Source: Bacillus sp. CECT 9360
GTDB lineage: Bacteria > Bacillota > Bacilli > Bacillales > DSM-1321
DNA length: 64,000 nucleotides
Direction: 5' to 3'
Assembly: GCF_918741275.1 (NCBI RefSeq)
Contig: NZ_CAKKNA010000007.1
Span: 62,001 to 126,000 of the forward strand
In this document: in pieces, positions 42,374 through 52,211 of the stretch
Layout of the letters: each line of letters opens with the position of its first letter
How positions within the stretch are numbered: position 1 is the first letter of the stretch
Position numbers and translations under genes: made by a program
Notes under the pieces: model-generated
The model's input: only the letters and a program-made list of their open reading frames with translations
What the model was told of the DNA's origin: nothing
The model's database searches: none

Positions 42374-43816
42374 ATGGCGGGAGAAGAAAATTCAAACTCA
42401 GCAGTTAAAGTGAAAATACAGCGCTTTGGAAGTTTTTTAAGCGGCATGATCATGCCCAATATCGGTGCGTTTATCGCCTGGGGTTTTATTACTGCCCTAT
42501 TTATTGAAACAGGCTGGCTACCGAACGAGGACCTAGCCAAGCTTGTTGGTCCAATGATAAATTATTTACTGCCTATCTTAATCGGGTTTAGCGGGGGTAG
42601 ACTCGTTTATGATTTAAGAGGTGGTGTAGTCGGTGCAACCGCAACGATGGGTGTTATCGTTGGAGCGGAAGTCCCGATGCTTTTAGGAGCTATGATTATG
42701 GGTCCTATAGGCGGATTGGCTATTAAAAAGTTTGATAAAGCTGTAGAAGGAAAAATTAAATCAGGATTTGAAATGCTGGTAAATAACTTTTCAGCAGGGA
42801 TTATTGCTGGTATTCTTACATTAATTGCTTATAAAGGTGTCGGACCAATTGTTCTTGCCTTGAATAAAGCATTAGCGTCCGGTGTACAGGCAATTATTGA
42901 CGCACAACTTTTACCGCTTGCAAGTATTTTCATCGAGCCAGCTAAAGTTCTATTTTTAAATAACGCAATCAACCATGGTATTTTAAGTCCAATTGGTATT
43001 GAACAGGCTGCGGACGCAGGTAAATCTATTCTATTCTTACTGGAAACTAATCCTGGCCCAGGTTTAGGTATATTATTAGCCTATATGATTTTCGGTAAAG
43101 GGATGGCAAAGCAAACAGCCCCAGGTGCTACAATTATTCATTTCTTAGGTGGTATCCATGAGATTTACTTCCCATACATTTTAATGAAGCCAATACTGCT
43201 TTTAGCGGCAATTGGCGGCGGGGCAGCAGGTGTATTCACCTTCTTGATTTTTGATGCAGGATTAGTGGCAGCTCCATCACCAGGAAGCATTTTCGCTCTA
43301 ATGGCGATGACACCAAGAGGAAATTACTTAGGAGTTATTACAGGCGTGCTGATAGCTACGATTGTATCGTTCATCATTTCTTCAATCATCTTGAAATCGT
43401 CGAAGCAAACAGGTGAGGAAGATTTAGCAAGTGCAACTCAAAAAACATCCGAGTTAAAAGGAAAAGAGAGCAGAGCCTCTGCGCTTATCAAAACTGAAGC
43501 TAAACAAGAAACAACACAATCTGGCGTTGACAAAGAAATAAATAAGATTATTTTTGCGTGTGACGCTGGTATGGGTTCAAGTGCAATGGGTGCGTCGATC
43601 CTCAAGAACAAAGTCCAAAAAGCAGGATTAGACGTATCTGTTTCCAATACTTCGATTAGCAACTTACCAGCTGATGCTGATGTTGTTATCACTCATAAAG
43701 ATTTAACAGATAGAGCAAAAGCAAAATTGCCGAACGCAACACATATATCGGTGGAAAACTTTCTAAACAGCCCGAGATATGATGAGCTATTGGAGAAATT
43801 AAAAGAAGGTAAATAA
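42374..43816 (+). CDS. mtlA: PTS mannitol transporter EIICB
   Basis: A 480-residue PTS permease. The EIIC membrane domain (about 15-345) contains the substrate-site GGIHEIYFPYIL, and the EIIB domain (about 385-480) has the phosphorylated cysteine in FACDAGMGSSAMGAS (C395). EIIA is absent here and encoded separately by mtlF, the usual Firmicutes arrangement. It imports mannitol as mannitol-1-phosphate. AAAGGGG precedes the ATG. Confidence 0.95.
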   Translation: MAGEENSNSAVKVKIQRFGSFLSGMIMPNIGAFIAWGFITALFIETGWLPNEDLAKLVGPMINYLLPILIGFSGGRLVYDLRGGVVGATATMGVIVGAEVPMLLGAMIMGPIGGLAIKKFDKAVEGKIKSGFEMLVNNFSAGIIAGILTLIAYKGVGPIVLALNKALASGVQAIIDAQLLPLASIFIEPAKVLFLNNAINHGILSPIGIEQAADAGKSILFLLETNPGPGLGILLAYMIFGKGMAKQTAPGATIIHFLGGIHEIYFPYILMKPILLLAAIGGGAAGVFTFLIFDAGLVAAPSPGSIFALMAMTPRGNYLGVITGVLIATIVSFIISSIILKSSKQTGEEDLASATQKTSELKGKESRASALIKTEAKQETTQSGVDKEINKIIFACDAGMGSSAMGASILKNKVQKAGLDVSVSNTSISNLPADADVVITHKDLTDRAKAKLPNATHISVENFLNSPRYDELLEKLKEGK

Positions 43817-43821
43817 TGAGC

Positions 43822-43856
43822 AAGCCTGGTTCCCAGAGGAATCAGGCTTTTTTTAT
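43822..43856 (+). terminator. Terminator of mtlA
   Basis: AAGCCTGGTTCC and GGAATCAGGCTT form a stem followed by seven T. mtlR is therefore at least partly separate from mtlA. Confidence 0.87.
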
Positions 43857-43858
43857 CA

Positions 43859-44116
43859 GGAAAGTATAACTTTTATAATTAAAAAATGTCCCAACTACGC
43901 AGGATTGATTATCCAAACTCAAGATTTATTATTCGAGTTGAAATATTGATTATCCGAACTCAAGATTTATTATTCAAGCTGAGGTATTTATTATCCAAAC
44001 TCAAGATTTATTATCCGAACTCATATTTTATTATCCAAATACCAGAATTACGTTTGCCACAGGATGTGGCAGATTTCAGCCGATGTTCCTTGCTTCAGGG
44101 CGCTTGCGCTTTTTTA
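43859..44116. repeat. Interspersed repeat, copy 2, carrying an internal 20-22 nt array
   Basis: It has the same ends as copy 1 (GGAAAGTATAACTTTTATAATT and AGGGCGCTTGCGCTTTT). Its interior (about 43900-44045) is a phased array of about seven units such as GATTATCCAAACTCAA, GATTTATTATTCGAGTTGAA and GATTTATTATCCGAACTCA. An array of this kind is absent from the other two copies. Confidence 0.75.
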
Positions 44117-44280
44117 ATAAAGTAATTAAATTTTGTCAACAATGAAGAAGGCGAAAGTGAGTTATCTCTTGATTGTTTTAAGCAATATAATCGTTTTATT
44201 ATTAAAATAGAAGTATATTACTAAATGATTGGCCATTATGGTCGTAGATTTAGTCTTTGTTCCATATGGGAGTGAGAAGT

Positions 44281-46401
44281 ATGTATATTTCTGCAAGAGA
44301 AAGAATTATGCTTGAAATTTTATTGGACAAAAGTGAAGAAATGACTGTTAAGGATCTTGCGGATGACATGGATGTAAGTGTCCGCACGATTCATAGAGAT
44401 TTAAAAGGTCTGGAAAGCACGTTAAAAGATTATGAGCTGCAGTTAGTAAAGAAGTCAGGTGTTGGCATTCAAATCATTGGGGAGGAAGACAAGGCCGAAG
44501 AATTAAAACTCGCCCTTCTCCATGTAACCTATAGTGAATACACTCCTGATGAAAGGCAGACAATGATCTTATGTGCATTATTGGAATCCAGAGAACCTGT
44601 AAAGCTTGTAGCCATTTCGAATGATCTCAATGTAACGATAGCCACAATCAGCAATGATTTGACTAAATTGGAAAATCGTCTACATGAACTTGATTTGTCG
44701 CTGATTAGAAAAAGAGGGTATGGTGTTGAAATTGTAGGGTCTGAAACAGCCAAGCGAAAAGCAATGAGAGCTGTTATCGCTGAAAACCTTAACGAAGTGG
44801 AATTTTTATCTTTGGTGAAAGAAAACATTCAAAAGAAATCCACCAAACAAATAGACTCCATCTCTGAGAGGCTTTTAGGTCTTGTGGAGAAGAATAAACT
44901 TTTTATTGTTGAAAAAGCTATTGAAGAAGTGAATACAGAAATCTCTTATTCAATGGCGGATAGTGCTTATATAGGGCTTGTTGTTCACCTTGCACTAGCG
45001 ATTGAGCGAATAATCCAGGGGGAAAACATTAATATCGATCAGGATTATTTGGAAGGCTTGCAATCAGTTGCTGAATATAAAATGGCCAAAAAAATTATCC
45101 GAAAACTGGAGAAGGCCTTCAATATTGATATTCCTGATGCTGAGATTGGGTATATTACCATGCATCTTCAAGGGGCAAAATTAAGGCATGATAAGGAGTA
45201 TTTATTAGAAGATTCCAGTTTGCAAATTGCTATAAAAGCAAAAAGCCTGATTAAATATGTTGAGGAACAATTGCAAATCGATTTATTAAGCAATGCTTCC
45301 CTATTCCAAGGCCTGGTCACTCATTTGAAGCCCGCGCTTTTTCGGGTGAAACAAAATATGGGGATAGCAAATCCCCTGATGCAAAAGATTAAACAAGATT
45401 ATGGAGATTTGTTTAACATCGTTAAAGGCGGCGTTAGTAAGGTTTTTTTAGATTTAATTGTTCCTGATGAAGAAATCGCCTATCTAGTTATGCACTTTGG
45501 CTCTGCTTTGGGGAAAACGCGGACCGCTGATTTAAAAGCATTAGTTATTTGTTCTACCGGTATCGGTACCTCAAAGATGCTTGCGACAAGACTAAAGCAA
45601 GAATTACCGGAGATTGGAACACTGACAAATGTCTCCTTATTTGAATTGAATCGTATTCAATTAGAAGAGTACGATTTGGTGATCTCTACTATAAACTTGC
45701 CTGCCTTCGATAAGGAGCATATTGTAGTAAGCCCGATTTTAACGAAAGAAGAAATCAATCGGTTAAGAAACTATATAGACAAACAAACAGAGGATCATGC
45801 TAGGACTCGAAAAGTACCGTTAGCTGATATCGATTTTCCAGTGCATCAAAGTGCCGAGCAATTAATAATGAGCTTGAGAAACTTATCTCAATATACGGAT
45901 ACGATAGCAACCGTCTTAGAAGGATTTAGCGTGATGAATGTATCACAGTTTGAGAATATGGAAGGTATTTTAGCACGAGCCTGTGAGTACTTAAATGACA
46001 GTGGTGTTATAGAGGATCCCGGTTTAGTGAAAAACGCTCTGTTAGAACGTGAAAAGCTTGGCGGGTTAGGGATTCCGGGTACTCGGCTAGCATTGTTTCA
46101 TGCTCGCAGTGACCAGGTGTTACGTCCTTCTTTCAATCTTTTAGCGTTGGAGGACTCTCTAAGTGTTAAAGCAATGGATCAGACGGATATCGAAACTGAC
46201 AGTATTCTTTTGTTGTTATCACCTGAGACGTTTTCAAGCCAAGGATTAGAGGTATTAAGCTTCATAAGTTCCATTATTATTGAGAATGAGCATAGCATTG
46301 CGTTATTTGAATCAAAAAATGCCAATTCCATTTCTTCCTATCTAGCAGCTAATTTCGAACAATTTTTTAATGGAAAATTAAAAGAAATGAGGAATGATTA
46401 A
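44281..46401 (+). CDS. mtlR: Mannitol operon activator MtlR (BglG/PRD family)
   Basis: A 706-residue transcription activator. Two helix-turn-helix domains (MTVKDLADDMDVSVRTIHRD; KLVAISNDLNVTIATISND) are followed by two PTS regulation domains with phosphorylatable histidines (VVHLALAIE, YITMHLQGAK; VTHLKPALFR, YLVMHFGSAL), an EIIB-Gat-like domain (VICSTGIGTSKML) and an EIIA-like C-terminus. Phosphorylation by the PTS sets its activity. The ATG at 44281 follows GGGAGTGAG. Confidence 0.93.
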   Translation: MYISARERIMLEILLDKSEEMTVKDLADDMDVSVRTIHRDLKGLESTLKDYELQLVKKSGVGIQIIGEEDKAEELKLALLHVTYSEYTPDERQTMILCALLESREPVKLVAISNDLNVTIATISNDLTKLENRLHELDLSLIRKRGYGVEIVGSETAKRKAMRAVIAENLNEVEFLSLVKENIQKKSTKQIDSISERLLGLVEKNKLFIVEKAIEEVNTEISYSMADSAYIGLVVHLALAIERIIQGENINIDQDYLEGLQSVAEYKMAKKIIRKLEKAFNIDIPDAEIGYITMHLQGAKLRHDKEYLLEDSSLQIAIKAKSLIKYVEEQLQIDLLSNASLFQGLVTHLKPALFRVKQNMGIANPLMQKIKQDYGDLFNIVKGGVSKVFLDLIVPDEEIAYLVMHFGSALGKTRTADLKALVICSTGIGTSKMLATRLKQELPEIGTLTNVSLFELNRIQLEEYDLVISTINLPAFDKEHIVVSPILTKEEINRLRNYIDKQTEDHARTRKVPLADIDFPVHQSAEQLIMSLRNLSQYTDTIATVLEGFSVMNVSQFENMEGILARACEYLNDSGVIEDPGLVKNALLEREKLGGLGIPGTRLALFHARSDQVLRPSFNLLALEDSLSVKAMDQTDIETDSILLLLSPETFSSQGLEVLSFISSIIIENEHSIALFESKNANSISSYLAANFEQFFNGKLKEMRND

Positions 46402-46402
46402 A

Positions 46403-46840
46403 ATGTCTCTACCTATTTTATCTACTGAAAATATTCTATTAAATGCTGAAGTAAACGGAAAAGAAAATGCCATCAGATTGACGGGACAAGTATTAGTTGA
46501 AAAAGGCTATGTAGAACCAGCTTATATTGAGAAAATGCTTGAACGGGAAGAATTAACTTCCACTTATATGGGCAATTTCGTAGCCATCCCCCACGGTACA
46601 GAGGATGCCAAGAAATCTGTTAAGGAGTCAGGCATTACGATTATACAAGTTCCCGAAGGAATAGATTTTGGCGGTGGCAATATTGTGAAATTATTGATTG
46701 GAATAGCCGGCAAAGGGAATGAGCACTTAGAAATACTATCGCAAATTGCCATTGTTTGTTCGGAAGAAGAGAATGTAATAGCTATTGTAAACGCCACATC
46801 CAAAGAAGAAATCATGGCTTTTTTTGAAGGAGTGAACTAA
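46403..46840 (+). CDS. mtlF: PTS mannitol EIIA
   Basis: A 145-residue EIIA-Mtl protein that passes phosphate from HPr to MtlA. The phosphorylated histidine is in FVAIPHGTEDAKKSV (H64). The ATG at 46403 is chosen because GAGG lies 10 nt upstream; an in-frame ATG at 46394 overlaps mtlR but is too close to that site. mtlD begins 1 nt after the stop. Confidence 0.94.
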   Translation: MSLPILSTENILLNAEVNGKENAIRLTGQVLVEKGYVEPAYIEKMLEREELTSTYMGNFVAIPHGTEDAKKSVKESGITIIQVPEGIDFGGGNIVKLLIGIAGKGNEHLEILSQIAIVCSEEENVIAIVNATSKEEIMAFFEGVN

Positions 46841-46841
46841 T

Positions 46842-47981
46842 ATGCAAGCCGTTCACTTTGGAGCAGGGAATATTGGAAGAGGGTTTATCGGTGCACTCTT
46901 TTCACAATCCGGTTATCATGTTACATTCGTTGATATTGCTGAGGAAATCATTAATCAGTTAAACGAGGATAAGCAGTATCAAGTAAAATTGGCTACTGAC
47001 CAACATGAAGAAATGACGATTAAAAACGTGTCAGGCTTAAATAATTTGACTCAGGAAAGCGAAGTCATTGAAGCCATTAAGCATGCAACCTATCTGACAA
47101 CCGCGATCGGGCCGAATATCCTGCCGCGCATTGCTCCATTGATTGCAAAGGGCCTGGCAGAACGGGTAAAGACAAGCGACGAGAAAATATATGTAATTGC
47201 CTGCGAAAATCAAATATCGGCAACAGATTTATTAAAAGGATATATCTTTGAGCATTTAGATGAAGAGACCAAAGCGAGTCTAGCTAACAAAGTATACTTC
47301 TTCAATTCAGCCGTTGACCGCATCGTACCGCTTCAAAATAATCAAGGGTCCTTGGATGTACTGGTTGAACCTTATTATGAATGGGTTGTGGAAGCGAAGA
47401 TAAGCATCCCCACTGTTGAAGGGATGACGATTGTTTCTGATTTGGCCCCTTTTATTGAAAGAAAGCTCTTTACGGTCAATACAGGGCATGCTGTCATCGC
47501 TTACCTGGGTTATTTGCAAAACAAACCGACAATCGACCAAACTCTAACTGACGAAGAGATTACAAAGCAAGTAAGGGCTACGCTCAACGAAACCGGAGCA
47601 TATTTAATTAAACAATACGGCCTGGATCGTGACGAGCATCAGCAATACATCAATAAAATAATCAATCGATTTAAAAATGCCTATTTAGACGATGGCGTTA
47701 CAAGAGTTGGTCGCTCCCCGATTCGCAAGCTTGGACCGAATGACCGCCTTGTCAAACCTGCTGTGGAAGCGGAAAAAGCAGGGCTGGCATTTACTAACCT
47801 GGCAAAGGCCATCGCTGCAGCCCTGCTCTTTGATTTCGCAGAAGATGAAGAAGCGGTAAAAATGCAAACGATGATTAAAGAACATGGTGTTGCCCATGTG
47901 TTAAAAGAAGTGAGCGGATTAGAGGAGAATAGTGAAATTACTCTAGAAGTCGTAACCCATTATAACGCATTAAAGAAATAA
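46842..47981 (+). CDS. mtlD: Mannitol-1-phosphate 5-dehydrogenase
   Basis: A 379-residue NAD-dependent polyol-phosphate dehydrogenase producing fructose-6-phosphate. The Rossmann start VHFGAGNIGRGFIG, NSAVDRIVP and the catalytic lysine region ERKLFTVNTGHAVIAY are diagnostic. It is the last gene of mtlR-mtlF-mtlD. AAGGAG precedes the ATG. The following 130 nt contain a weak CCTGGATAACATTCCAGG hairpin but no clear terminator. Confidence 0.95.
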   Translation: MQAVHFGAGNIGRGFIGALFSQSGYHVTFVDIAEEIINQLNEDKQYQVKLATDQHEEMTIKNVSGLNNLTQESEVIEAIKHATYLTTAIGPNILPRIAPLIAKGLAERVKTSDEKIYVIACENQISATDLLKGYIFEHLDEETKASLANKVYFFNSAVDRIVPLQNNQGSLDVLVEPYYEWVVEAKISIPTVEGMTIVSDLAPFIERKLFTVNTGHAVIAYLGYLQNKPTIDQTLTDEEITKQVRATLNETGAYLIKQYGLDRDEHQQYINKIINRFKNAYLDDGVTRVGRSPIRKLGPNDRLVKPAVEAEKAGLAFTNLAKAIAAALLFDFAEDEEAVKMQTMIKEHGVAHVLKEVSGLEENSEITLEVVTHYNALKK

Positions 47982-48119
47982 AAAATCTTGTATATTTTAA
48001 TGCCCCTGGATAACATTCCAGGAACTCTATTAATGATCTGGCCAATGCAATTTTATTGACGGGGTACTGATTAAGGTTATCGGTAAATAAAAATGCATCG
48101 CAAAAATAATTTTATTTTT

Positions 48120-48296
48120 TGGCTCTGTTAAATTCCATTGTTGATTTTCAAATGGTCATGGAATCTACTCGCTTTCCGCGGACGAACTGGCAAGCCTCCT
48201 CACTCGTACCTCGCTGCGGGGTCTTGCCAGCCCGTTTTTCCGCAGGAGTCTCGCAGATTCCCTTCCCAAAAACAACATTATCGTTTAACAGAGCCT
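48120..48296. repeat. MITE-like interspersed element with terminal inverted repeats
   Basis: Ends are GGCTCTGTTAAA (48121-48132) and GTTTAACAGAGCC (48283-48295). The interior contains CTCGCTTTCCGCGGACGAAC, AAGCCTCCTC, CTGCGGGGTCTTG and CCGCAGGAGTCTCGC, which fold back on each other. Elements with this core are common in Bacillaceae. It is more GC-rich than its surroundings and has no coding capacity. Confidence 0.8.
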
Positions 48297-48363
48297 ATTT
48301 TTTTAAAATTTTCAGTTTATTAGTTGAATATTTTTTTAAAAACCGTATACTTATGAGTAAGAA

Positions 48364-48387
48364 ACATACCAACCGGTTAGTTTGTGT
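48364..48387 (+). promoter_or_regulatory. TetR-type operator, copy 1
   Basis: ACATACCAACCGGTTAGTTTGTGT has the palindromic core AACCGGTTA flanked by ACATA/TxTGT. It sits between the presumed promoter and the ribosome site of the acyl-CoA dehydrogenase gene. Near-identical to 52872-52895. Confidence 0.7.
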
Positions 48388-48401
48388 GAAGGAGGGATAA
48401 C

Positions 48402-49610
48402 TTGGATTTTGCTTATTCAGATAAGGTAAAGGGTCTACAGGAGAAATTAACTCAATTTATGGAAGAGTATGTTTATCCGAACGAAAGTGTTTATGAACGT
48501 CAGTTGAATGAGCAGAGCGATAGATGGAGTGCGATACCCCCTGTAATGGGAGAACTGACCGCAAAAGCAAGGGAAGATGGACTATGGAATTTATTTCTCC
48601 CTGAGAGTGAGTATGGAGCAGGACTAACCAATTTGGAATATGCCCCGCTGTGTGAAATTATGGGACGTTCTTTAATCGGCCCGGAGGTATTCAACTGCAA
48701 CGCTCCTGATACCGGAAACATGGAAGTGTTAGTGCGTTATGGAACCGAAAAACAAAAGGAACAATGGTTAAATCCGCTGTTAGATGGAGAAATTCGCTCA
48801 TGCTTTTCGATGACCGAGCCGGACGTCGCTTCATCGGACGCAACGAACATCGAGACGCGAATTGAGAAAGATGGGGACCATTATGTCATCAATGGGCGTA
48901 AATGGTGGTCATCCGGTGCTGGAGATCCACGCTGCAAAATTGCCATCGTGATGGGGAAAAATGACCCAAAAGCAAACCGCCATGAACAGCAATCGATGAT
49001 TTTAGTGCCTCTGGACACTCCTGGGGTAAAAATTGAACGCATGCTCCCGGTCTTTGGTTACGATCATGCACCGCATGGACACGCAGAGATTACATACGAA
49101 AACGTAAAGGTACCCGCCGAAAATATGCTGTGGGGAGAAGGAAAAGGATTTGCGATCGCACAAGGAAGGCTTGGGCCCGGCAGAATTCATCATTGTATGA
49201 GGTTGATCGGCGCTGCGGAGCGAGCGCTTGACGAATTATGTAAGCGTATACAAAAACGTGAAGCGTTTGGTAAGCTGCTGTCGAAACAGGGAGTCATCCT
49301 GGAATGGGTGGCGGAATCCAGAATCGAAATTGAACAGGCCCGTCTGTTGACATTAAAAGCGGCTTTCATGATGGATACCGTCGGCAACAAGGAGGCCAAA
49401 GCAGAAATCGCAATGATCAAGGTTGTCGCTCCTTCGATGGCACTCCGTGTTCTGGACCGTGCGATACAAGCATTTGGCGGGGCAGGTGTCTCAGGAGATA
49501 CGCCGCTTGCCGCACAATGGGCAAATGCGCGTACATTGAGGCTCGCGGACGGACCGGATGAAGTCCACAAAGCCCAGATTGCCAAGCTTGAGCTTCGTAA
49601 ATATCTATAA
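48402..49610 (+). CDS. Acyl-CoA dehydrogenase family flavoprotein
   Basis: A 402-residue FAD enzyme of the acyl-CoA dehydrogenase fold. [16 protein letters not shown] binds FAD/substrate and RKWWSSGAG is typical of the ACAD10/11-like branch; [20 protein letters not shown] closes the domain. In ordinary members it makes the 2,3-double bond. In the ACAD10/11/LvaC-like branch it works on 4-phospho-acyl-CoA. Start is a TTG with AAGGAGG 7 nt upstream. It is first in the catabolic cluster and behind a TetR operator. Confidence 0.9.
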   Translation: MDFAYSDKVKGLQEKLTQFMEEYVYPNESVYERQLNEQSDRWSAIPPVMGELTAKAREDGLWNLFLPESEYGAGLTNLEYAPLCEIMGRSLIGPEVFNCNAPDTGNMEVLVRYGTEKQKEQWLNPLLDGEIRSCFSMTEPDVASSDATNIETRIEKDGDHYVINGRKWWSSGAGDPRCKIAIVMGKNDPKANRHEQQSMILVPLDTPGVKIERMLPVFGYDHAPHGHAEITYENVKVPAENMLWGEGKGFAIAQGRLGPGRIHHCMRLIGAAERALDELCKRIQKREAFGKLLSKQGVILEWVAESRIEIEQARLLTLKAAFMMDTVGNKEAKAEIAMIKVVAPSMALRVLDRAIQAFGGAGVSGDTPLAAQWANARTLRLADGPDEVHKAQIAKLELRKYL

Positions 49611-49643
49611 GTTCCGAACCAGAATCGAAAGGCTGTGAAATTA

Positions 49644-50417
49644 ATGAAGGTTATGGATCTATTTGATCTAACGGGAAAAACAGCAATCATTACCGGAGGA
49701 GGCAGAGGGCTAGGAGAGCAAATCGCTAGGGGCTTGGCTGAAGCAGGCGCAAATGTCGTGTTGTGCTCACGGAAAAAGGAAGCGTGTGAGGAAGTCGCGG
49801 AGGAGGTCCGGAAGTTAGGAGTTAAAGCGATCGCGTTAAAATGTGACATTTCAAATCCCGATGATGTCCAGGCAGTAGTGGATACGGCAAAAAGCGAATT
49901 TGGATCAATTGACATCCTTGTCAATAATAGTGGCGCAACATGGGGGGCACCTGCAGAAGAAATGCCTCTTGAAGCATGGAATAAAGTGATAAATGTGAAT
50001 GTCACCGGGACGTTCATCATGAGCCAAGCAGCAGGTAAGGTCATGATTGAACAAGGCGGCGGAAAAATTATTAACATTGCATCGGTGGCGGGACTTGGGG
50101 GCACTGACCCGAGGGTTATGGACACAATCGGCTATAACACAAGCAAGGGTGCTGTTATTACTTTTACGAAGGATCTCGCAGTTAAATGGGGGCGGCATAA
50201 TATAAACGTTAATGCGATTGCACCCGGGTTTTTCCCGACCAAAATGTCTAAGGTCCTGATTGAAAAGGGCAAGGATCCCATCCTTGGTTCAACCCCGCTA
50301 AAACGTTTCGGGACAGAGGATGATCTAAAGGGAGTTGCCCTGTTCCTGGCATCAAACGCCTCGAATTATGTGACAGGCGATGTATTGGTGGTCGATGGGG
50401 GAGGCCACGCCATGTAA
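49644..50417 (+). CDS. Classical SDR dehydrogenase
   Basis: A 257-residue NAD(P)-dependent short-chain dehydrogenase. TGGGRGLGEQIA (cofactor), NNSGATWG, the catalytic YNTSKGA and the C-terminal YVTGDVLVVDGGG are intact. It resembles 3-oxoacyl/gluconate-type reductases. In this cluster it may reduce an oxo-acyl-CoA to the hydroxy form. The ATG at 49644 has AAAGG about 11 nt upstream. Confidence 0.88.
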   Translation: MKVMDLFDLTGKTAIITGGGRGLGEQIARGLAEAGANVVLCSRKKEACEEVAEEVRKLGVKAIALKCDISNPDDVQAVVDTAKSEFGSIDILVNNSGATWGAPAEEMPLEAWNKVINVNVTGTFIMSQAAGKVMIEQGGGKIINIASVAGLGGTDPRVMDTIGYNTSKGAVITFTKDLAVKWGRHNINVNAIAPGFFPTKMSKVLIEKGKDPILGSTPLKRFGTEDDLKGVALFLASNASNYVTGDVLVVDGGGHAM

Positions 50418-50509
50418 AGTGAATTTTTATGAAATGAAAGAAATTTTGCGACAGCGATGCTTATGCTTTAGGTTCTAAATAACTATCATTTTGATATGGA
50501 GGTTTTTTA

Positions 50510-52123
50510 ATGAGAAAAAAATCCTGGCTGTCAGCATATCCAGATTCGGTTGCAAAGGAAGTTGAGATCCCTGATATTACCATTCCGCAAGTTCTCCAAG
50601 AAACCACAAAAAATTATCCTACAAACAATGCCATCACTTTTTATACAAAGAAGATCTCCTATCAAGAATTGTTATTCGCCGTGAATTTATTTGCCTCTTC
50701 CCTGCAAAAAAACGGCATTCAAAAAGGAGACCGGGTGGCTATCATGCTGCCGAACTGTCCACAGTATGTTATTGCTTATTATGGCGTTTTATCTGTCGGC
50801 GGCATCGTTACACAGGTCAATCCGATGCTCGTTGAGAGGGAAATCAAATATATCTTGAATGATTCAGGCGCTGAGACGATTATTGTGTTTGATGCTTTAT
50901 ATCCAAAGGTAAAACAGGTCCAGCCAACTACGAATCTTAAAAATATCATTGTTGTAAGTCTGCAGCCATCTGAACATGATTTCGCACCGGATCATACATT
51001 TGACGGGTTTTTAAAAGAAGGAAGCGGGCAGGTTACGCCTGTCGATATGGAACCAGAACATGATATCGCGGTCTTGCAATACACCGGGGGAACGACGGGT
51101 CGTTCCAAGGGAGCGATGCTGACTCATCGGAACATTCTTGCAAATGTGATCCAATCCTATGAGTTTTTCAAGCATGAATTGGAATTTGGAAAAGAGCGTG
51201 TATTGACGATTATTCCTTTATTTCATGTTTTCGGGATGACCTCGGCTATGAATTTAGCGATTTACACAGGCGGGGATTCGATCATGCTTCCACGATTTGA
51301 GCTGGAAGAGGTATTAAACACAATCAAGAAAGAGCAGCCGACCATTTTTCCGGGTGTACCAACGATGTATGTGGCAATCACGAATCATCCGAAGGCTGAA
51401 GAGTATGGGATTGATTCCATCCGTTCATGCAACAGCGGAAGCGCTCCGATGCCGGTTGAGTTGTTAAAGGAATTCGAAAGCAAAACAGGATCGCAGATTC
51501 TCGAAGGCTACGGGCTGTCCGAAGCATCTCCAGCAACGCACTGCAATCCACCTTTCGCTGAAAGAAAGCCTGGAAGCGTTGGAGTCGGCTTCCCTTCGAC
51601 CGACTACAAGGTGGTCGATTTGGCTACAGGGGCGGAAGAGGTTCCGGTCGGGGAGCTTGGTGAATTGGTCATCAAAGGCCCTCAGGTCATGAAAGGCTAT
51701 TGGAATATGCCGGAAGAAACGGCTGTTACTTTAAAAGATGGTTGGCTTTATACGGGCGATATCACGAGAATGGATGAAGATGGCTATCTTTACATCGTGG
51801 ACCGTAAAAAGGATTTAATCATTGCAAGCGGATATAATATCTATCCGCGCGACATAGAAGAAGTCATTTATGAACATCCTTCCGTTCAGGAGGCTGTCGT
51901 AATCGGCATTCCGGATGCTTACCGTGGAGAGACCGTAAAAGCGGTCCTTGTTCTAAAAGCGGGAAAAACCGCAACTTCTGAAGAAATTATCGAGTTTTGC
52001 AAAAAGAATATGGCTACTTATAAAGTTCCGAGCGTTGTTGAATTCCGGGAACAGCTTCCTAAAACAAACGTCGGCAAAATTTTGCGCCGCGCTTTGAGGG
52101 AAGAAGCTACTGCTGCAAAGTAA
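50510..52123 (+). CDS. Acyl-CoA synthetase (AMP-forming)
   Basis: A 537-residue ANL-superfamily ligase that activates a carboxylic acid to its CoA thioester. The P-loop YTGGTTGRSKGAML lies near residue 193-206; EGYGLSEASPATH, YTGDI and DRKKDLIIASGYNIYP follow, with the catalytic lysine in PKTNVGKILRR. It is close to long-chain/medium-chain fatty acid ligases. Probably the entry step of the cluster. GGAGG precedes the ATG. Confidence 0.92.
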   Translation: MRKKSWLSAYPDSVAKEVEIPDITIPQVLQETTKNYPTNNAITFYTKKISYQELLFAVNLFASSLQKNGIQKGDRVAIMLPNCPQYVIAYYGVLSVGGIVTQVNPMLVEREIKYILNDSGAETIIVFDALYPKVKQVQPTTNLKNIIVVSLQPSEHDFAPDHTFDGFLKEGSGQVTPVDMEPEHDIAVLQYTGGTTGRSKGAMLTHRNILANVIQSYEFFKHELEFGKERVLTIIPLFHVFGMTSAMNLAIYTGGDSIMLPRFELEEVLNTIKKEQPTIFPGVPTMYVAITNHPKAEEYGIDSIRSCNSGSAPMPVELLKEFESKTGSQILEGYGLSEASPATHCNPPFAERKPGSVGVGFPSTDYKVVDLATGAEEVPVGELGELVIKGPQVMKGYWNMPEETAVTLKDGWLYTGDITRMDEDGYLYIVDRKKDLIIASGYNIYPRDIEEVIYEHPSVQEAVVIGIPDAYRGETVKAVLVLKAGKTATSEEIIEFCKKNMATYKVPSVVEFREQLPKTNVGKILRRALREEATAAK

Positions 52124-52211
52124 TTCGAAAAAAGGATCCTTATAATAAGAACGGCATCGGGTATGGTATAATTTCAGTGACATTTTGCAGGCAGATTGTG
52201 AGGATACTTGA

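Noticed and set aside
49190-50125. 311-codon minus-strand ORF
   Set aside because: It is the antisense shadow of the acyl-CoA dehydrogenase and SDR genes, serine/alanine/proline-rich as expected, with no ribosome site.
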